Program-made: the position numbers and the translations under genes
Assembly (NCBI GenBank): GCA_946629405.1
Contig: CAMOXW010000171.1
Location: forward strand, 1 to 8,373
Direction of reading: 5' to 3'
Source of the DNA: an uncultured Ruminococcus sp.
GTDB taxonomy: Bacteria > Bacillota_A > Clostridia > Oscillospirales > Ruminococcaceae
Length of the DNA: 8,373 nt
Notes under the pieces: model-generated
Told to the model about the DNA's origin: nothing
Database searches by the model: none
What the model saw: the letters and a program-made list of their open reading frames with translations, nothing else
In this document: positions 4,922 to 8,373 of the stretch, in pieces
Layout of the letters: every line of letters begins with the position of its first letter
How positions within the stretch are numbered: position 1 is the first letter of the stretch

Positions 4922-5329
4922 ATGAATGAGATCATTTGCCCGGGATGCGGACAGGCTAACGAGCCGGATTACGTTTTCTGCATAGGCTGCGGATGCCGGC
5001 TCGGAGATGACATGACCTTCGATATGGGCTTTATGCCCGACGGCGCCGAAGCCCTCAACTCGCCCGCGGAAAAAAGATTCGGCGACCTAAAATGCCCCAA
5101 CTGCGGAGCTGAGCTCGAGCCGGACAGCATCTTCTGTGACAACTGCGGTGTAAGGCTCGTTACCTCTCAGCCCGCTGCCGCCGTCCCTGATACCGCTATA
5201 GACGCCGCTTCGCCCGAAGTTTTCAGCGAACCTGCCGGCTCTCTGAAGATCAACGTAAGGAGCCATTCCGATAACGGCGGCTCTCCCAACCAGAACGACC
5301 GCTTCAAGCCGCTCAAGGGCTTCGATTAA
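4922..5329 (+). CDS. double zinc-ribbon protein, first gene of the kinase operon
   Basis: This 135-residue cytoplasmic protein has two zinc ribbons. The first uses C6-x2-C9 and C20-x2-C23 (with an extra C25). The second uses C58-x2-C61 and C72-x2-C75. Each pair is joined by about ten residues as in the DZR/zinc-ribbon families. The C-terminal 55 residues are Pro/Ala/Ser-rich and look disordered. No membrane segment or catalytic domain is visible, so it is likely an adaptor or substrate. The frame starts at an ATG 9 bases after AAGGA. It ends 21 bases before the vWA gene, which has a strong ribosome binding site of its own. In TerY-type systems zinc ribbons can be attached to the vWA protein; here the ribbon is a separate neighbouring protein, which is the basis for inferring a shared function. 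Confidence 0.8.
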   Translation: MNEIICPGCGQANEPDYVFCIGCGCRLGDDMTFDMGFMPDGAEALNSPAEKRFGDLKCPNCGAELEPDSIFCDNCGVRLVTSQPAAAVPDTAIDAASPEVFSEPAGSLKINVRSHSDNGGSPNQNDRFKPLKGFD

Positions 5330-5350
5330 TATTTTTCAGGAGGTATCACA

Positions 5351-6037
5351 ATGCAGAATCAGTTCAAGCTTACTTATAACATAGACATCGTCTTTTGTAT
5401 AGACGCTACAGGAAGTATGGGAGATATCATCAACAAGGTCAAGGAGAACGCTATCAATTTCTACACTGACCTCAAAAACGAAATGGGCAAGAAGGGCAAG
5501 GAGATCAATACCCTCCGCGCAAGAGTCGTCGTTTACCGCGACTACAAGGCCGACGGCGAAGAAGCTATGATGGCTACCGACTTCTTCAGACTCCCCGAGG
5601 AGATCGAGGACTTCAACAGCACTATCCGCTCTATCAAGGCTGCCGGCGGCGGCGATGAGCCCGAGGACGGACTTGAAGCTCTCGCGTTCGCTATCCGCTC
5701 CGACTGGAACAAGGAGGGTATAAAGAAAAGACATATCATCGTTGTATGGTCAGATGCCTCCACTCATCAGCTCGGCTTCGGAAGCGATGAGCCGAATTAT
5801 CCGGCAGGTATGGCTGCCGATTTCAGCGAGCTCACAAGCTGGTGGGGCGGCGTACAGAATGACGGATATATGGACTATAACGCCAAGAGACTGCTGCTCT
5901 TTACGCCTGACAAGCCCTCGTGGACCGATATCACAAGCTCATGGGACAACGTCGTTCACTTCCCCTCACAGGCAGGAAACGGTCTCAAGGAGATCGACTA
6001 CTCACAGATCCTCGACGTTATCGCTAACAGTATATGA
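5351..6037 (+). CDS. free-standing vWA-domain protein (TerY-P triad-like)
   Basis: This 228-residue protein is a single von Willebrand factor A domain with almost nothing added. The metal-ion-dependent adhesion site is clear: D18-A-T20-G-S22 is the D-x-[ST]-x-S motif at the end of strand 1, G99-G-G-D-E-P-E-D106 supplies the middle loop, and W133-S-D135 the last acidic position. The vWA fold binds partners through a metal ion. No signal peptide or membrane helix is seen, so it acts in the cytoplasm. The GGGDEPED loop is like that of vWA domains found with eukaryotic-type kinases. AGGAGG (5338-5343) is 7 bases before the ATG. The stop codon overlaps the start of the phosphatase gene, so the two are translationally coupled and likely made in fixed ratio, consistent with a vWA/phosphatase/kinase complex. 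Its ligand or phosphorylation site is unknown. Confidence 0.88.
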   Translation: MQNQFKLTYNIDIVFCIDATGSMGDIINKVKENAINFYTDLKNEMGKKGKEINTLRARVVVYRDYKADGEEAMMATDFFRLPEEIEDFNSTIRSIKAAGGGDEPEDGLEALAFAIRSDWNKEGIKKRHIIVVWSDASTHQLGFGSDEPNYPAGMAADFSELTSWWGGVQNDGYMDYNAKRLLLFTPDKPSWTDITSSWDNVVHFPSQAGNGLKEIDYSQILDVIANSI

Positions 6038-6975
6038 TGACACCCGAGCTCTATTCGCTGCTCCTTGCCGAAAAGCCCAAGATCCCGGGCTGCGGCGAGG
6101 ACGGCTTCTCATATTCCTTCAAGGATGCCGCAAACGGCTATATCGCAGCTTTTGACGGCTGCGGAGGCATGGGTGCCAAAAAGTATGAGGCTGCCGGCGG
6201 CAGGACAGGAGCCTATATCGCCTCCCGGGTCGCCGCCTTCATGACTGACAGATTCTACGAGAGAGAGGGCTTTGTCCATAACACGACAGGTGCGGAAAAA
6301 TACCGCAGCTATCTCAACGAAAGCCTTCTGCGCGTGAAAAAGGACTATTCCGGTGCCTCGGGCATCATGATAAAAAGCAATATGTTCCGCGAGCTTCCCT
6401 CGACTGCTGCAGTGGTCTCCATGGAGGCTACACCGAATAATACCGTCATGTGCCAGTACCTCTGGGCAGGCGATTCAAGAGGCTTCTTCCTCGACTGCGA
6501 CGGTATGTGTCAGGTGACCTCCGATGAGGTAATGACTGAGGAGGATGCCTTCTCCAGTCTCAGAAACGATGCGAAGCTCAGGAACGTTCTCCATGCCGGA
6601 GAAAGCTTTGAATTAAGCTCAAAAAACGTTCAGCTCTCCCTTCCGGCTGCCGTTATTGTCGCTACAGACGGCGCATTCGGCTACCTTCTTACTCCTATGC
6701 ACTTCGAGCATATCGTGCTGTCCTCCCTTTTTTCCTCATCAGATGAACAGGAATGGCAGGCTGCCATATCTAAGGCGATATCTGCCGTAAGCGGCGACGA
6801 TTTCGTCTTTATCGCCGCGCTTTTCGGCTTTGACAGCTTCAGGGAGATCAGGGAGTATTTCCAGCCAAGATATAACGAGCTCTGCAAGGATTACATCATC
6901 CCCTCGGCAAATGCCGGCGATGAGCAGCTCCTTGCGCTTTGGGAAAAGTATAAGGAAAAATATTACAGGCGGTGA
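6034..6975 (+). CDS. PP2C-type (PPM) protein phosphatase
   Basis: This 313-residue protein is a metal-dependent Ser/Thr phosphatase. The PPM motifs occur in order: G21-E-D-G24 for the first acidic contact, A39-F-D41-G-C-G-G for the metal-binding 'DGxGG' motif, A145-G-D-S-R149, A210-T-D212-G for the third acidic residue, and G254-D-D-F for the final Asp pair. All expected metal ligands seem present, so it is probably active. Residues about 265-313 form a charged helical extension beyond the core. It would remove phosphate from targets of the kinase encoded next. It starts at ATGA overlapping the vWA stop; a second ATG at 6037 is equally possible, and no strong Shine-Dalgarno is seen, which suggests translational coupling. 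The kinase gene begins four bases after its stop. Confidence 0.88.
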   Translation: MMTPELYSLLLAEKPKIPGCGEDGFSYSFKDAANGYIAAFDGCGGMGAKKYEAAGGRTGAYIASRVAAFMTDRFYEREGFVHNTTGAEKYRSYLNESLLRVKKDYSGASGIMIKSNMFRELPSTAAVVSMEATPNNTVMCQYLWAGDSRGFFLDCDGMCQVTSDEVMTEEDAFSSLRNDAKLRNVLHAGESFELSSKNVQLSLPAAVIVATDGAFGYLLTPMHFEHIVLSSLFSSSDEQEWQAAISKAISAVSGDDFVFIAALFGFDSFREIREYFQPRYNELCKDYIIPSANAGDEQLLALWEKYKEKYYRR

Positions 6976-6979
6976 AATT

Positions 6980-7921
6980 GTGAGCGATATAAAGGTCAAA
7001 ATGGGTTCGCATTTCCCAAAAACTAAAGCTGAGGATAAATTCGAGCCTTTCAATATTGGTGAATTCCGCTTGAAAGCCCCACTGACCACCAAAAACAGCG
7101 GCTTCTCAAAATGGGGCTTCTGCTGGAAGGACGGCAAGGAATACTTCATCAAGGAGTTCCTCACCCCCGTCTATCCCGACGATAATGTCGATATAGCTCC
7201 GGAAATCAAAAACCGCCGCTGCAAGGAATGCAACGACTGGTACGAAAAGAAAAAGATCATATACAACAAGATCTGCGAGGCGGCAAACGGCAATATCATC
7301 GCACCGTTCAGATTCTTCAAGGACAAGAGCCACTTCTATATCGTGACCGACAAGGTGCCGCCGTGTACCATGAAATTCGAGTCGCTGAGGTTCCTCCCCC
7401 CGCCGCAGAAGCACCTCCTGATGAAGGTCATCTCCGCAAGCTTCTCAATGCTTGCCTCAAAAGGCATCGTCCATTCCGATATGAAACCGCAGAATATACT
7501 GTTCAAGACCACGATGCCATATCAGTATACCGCAAAAATAATCGACTTCGATGCAAGCTACCTTGCCTCTGATCCGCCGTTCGGGGATGATGTACAAGGT
7601 ACACCGGAGTATTTCGCCCCGGAAAGCTTTCTCGCCCTCGCAGAGCAGCGGGTCGAGCTTACTCCGAAGGTTGACGTGTTCTCCCTCGGTATAATCTTCC
7701 ATGAGCTCCTCACAGGCGAAAAGCCAGCTATTTCAAGCGATTTTGCATATATCTATGAGGCTGTCCTCAACGACAGCGAGGTCAGGATAAGCACCGAGAT
7801 CCCCAAAAAGTACCAGGAGATCATATCAAAAATGCTCTGCAAGGAAGCCTCCGAACGCTGGTCAGCTGCGAAGGTCTTCAATCATCTCTCCGCAATGACG
7901 GACAGAGATCTTTTATCATAA
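6980..7921 (+). CDS. eukaryotic-type serine/threonine protein kinase
   Basis: This is a 313-residue soluble kinase. Numbered from the GTG start it has the ATP-binding Lys58 (F-I-K-E-F), catalytic loop H165-S-D167-M-K169-P-Q-N172, metal-binding D189-F-D191, the P+1 region G207-T-P-E-Y-F-A-P-E215 and the structural D232-V-F-S-L-G in helix F. These support activity. Deviations are HSD for HRD, DFD for DFG, and a weak glycine loop (N39-S-G-F-S-K-W-G). C81-x2-C84 lies just before the helix expected to hold the partner glutamate. There is no membrane span or sensor domain, unlike PknB/PrkC. GTG at 6980 is chosen because it follows the phosphatase stop by four bases with AGGCGG at 6967-6972. ATG at 7001, with AAAGG before it, would give 306 residues. 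The frame stays open upstream to 6830, but that part overlaps the phosphatase gene and is not expected to be translated. Confidence 0.88.
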   Translation: MSDIKVKMGSHFPKTKAEDKFEPFNIGEFRLKAPLTTKNSGFSKWGFCWKDGKEYFIKEFLTPVYPDDNVDIAPEIKNRRCKECNDWYEKKKIIYNKICEAANGNIIAPFRFFKDKSHFYIVTDKVPPCTMKFESLRFLPPPQKHLLMKVISASFSMLASKGIVHSDMKPQNILFKTTMPYQYTAKIIDFDASYLASDPPFGDDVQGTPEYFAPESFLALAEQRVELTPKVDVFSLGIIFHELLTGEKPAISSDFAYIYEAVLNDSEVRISTEIPKKYQEIISKMLCKEASERWSAAKVFNHLSAMTDRDLLS

Positions 7922-7938
7922 TTTCAAGGAGCACAGAA

Positions 7939-8373
7939 ATGTGGATTTGCCCAAAATGTGAAATTTTCAACCGGGACGGCGACCTGCGCTGCTATGTATG
8001 CGGCTGTGAGTACAAGGTCTACCTCTACCGCCAGTCACTCAAGATCGAGGAGCCAGTCTACTCTGAACCGGAAGAGCCGGAGACAGCCGTTACCGATGAG
8101 GAGATCAATCCGGATACCGCTGCCAGTACCGCGCCCGGCTCCAAGACTCGCGAAAAGGCCGATGAGCACGTCAGGACAATGTCCGAAAAGGCCGATGATT
8201 ATCTCAGTGAATACCACAAAGCGGAACGCCTGAAAAGGGAGATAAAGAAAAAGAGAAAGACTAAGATTTACGTCCTGCTGAGTATCGCTATCGCAGCACT
8301 CGTTATCTTCCTTTGCGCCAGACTTTCGGATTCGTCAGCTAATACGAAAAATTCAGCATTGCAGGCGGGGTTA
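7939..8373 (+). CDS. membrane-anchored RanBP2-type zinc-finger protein (3' end outside window)
   Basis: The frame is open for 145 codons to the window edge with no stop, so the gene is partial. It starts at an ATG 7 bases after AAGGAG (7926-7931), 17 bases after the kinase gene. The N-terminus has W2-x-C4-x2-C7-x3-N11-x6-C18-x2-C21, an exact fit to the RanBP2-type zinc-finger pattern, which in eukaryotes binds RNA or ubiquitin. A Pro/Glu-rich acidic linker follows (about 36-70), then a helical stretch with two E-K-A-D repeats (72-75, 83-86), a basic patch ending K-K-K-R-K-T-K (103-109), and one transmembrane helix (about 110-127). The positive-inside rule puts the zinc finger in the cytoplasm and the missing C-terminus outside. 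It could be the membrane tether or output of the kinase/phosphatase pair. The C-terminal domain is unknown because it is cut off. Confidence 0.85.
   Translation, partial: MWICPKCEIFNRDGDLRCYVCGCEYKVYLYRQSLKIEEPVYSEPEEPETAVTDEEINPDTAASTAPGSKTREKADEHVRTMSEKADDYLSEYHKAERLKREIKKKRKTKIYVLLSIAIAALVIFLCARLSDSSANTKNSALQAGL

Noticed and set aside
6830..6979. An N-terminal extension of the kinase overlapping the phosphatase gene
   Set aside because: The extra residues are out-of-frame phosphatase sequence with no kinase feature; a GTG four bases after the phosphatase stop is a better start.
7958..8233. A 91-codon Ser/Arg-rich plus-strand frame
   Set aside because: It is a shadow of the zinc-finger membrane gene in another frame; the frame from 7939 has a ribosome binding site, a zinc finger and a membrane helix.

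Overview
The window looks like chromosome of a spore-forming, low-to-mid G+C Firmicute of class Clostridia, most likely a Ruminococcus-type gut or rumen bacterium. The evidence is a SpoVM sporulation microprotein, AGGAGG-type ribosome binding sites before most genes, consensus vegetative promoters (TTGACA, 17-18 bp, TATAAT), and PspA, PPK2, FCD-regulator and flavodoxin proteins of Firmicute type. The genus is inferred from general character, not from a marker gene.

Layout. (1) 1-190: the 30-codon spoVM gene on the plus strand, ending at a probable bidirectional terminator. (2) 205-1195, minus strand: a PspA/IM30 membrane-stress protein and a 56-residue single-span membrane protein behind a perfect consensus promoter. 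(3) 1265-4122, minus strand: a PPK2-type polyphosphate kinase, an FCD-family GntR regulator, a TtcA-like PP-loop tRNA thiolation enzyme and a Phd/YefM-like antitoxin without an adjacent toxin. The last three are joined by overlapping stop and start codons, so they probably form one operon read from a single consensus promoter. (4) 4141-4790, plus strand: a divergent intergenic region with inverted repeats, a small flavodoxin-like protein and its terminator. (5) 4769-8373, plus strand: a long near-perfect palindrome, a promoter, then five tightly spaced genes: a double zinc-ribbon protein, a free-standing vWA domain, a PP2C-type phosphatase, a eukaryotic-type Ser/Thr kinase, and a membrane-anchored protein with a RanBP2-type zinc finger that runs off the window.

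The last operon is the most interesting part. A vWA protein, a PP2C phosphatase and a protein kinase encoded together match the composition described for TerY-P triads (vWA/PP2C/kinase modules linked to tellurium-resistance-type stress systems). This one lacks visible TerD-family genes and has zinc-finger proteins at both ends, one tethered to the membrane. A reasonable model is a reversible phosphorylation switch in which kinase and phosphatase act on a vWA or zinc-finger partner near the membrane. The signal and the substrate cannot be read from the sequence. Genes appear to fill the window; the longest non-coding stretches are about 160-240 bp, and no rRNA, tRNA, CRISPR array or transposon was seen.
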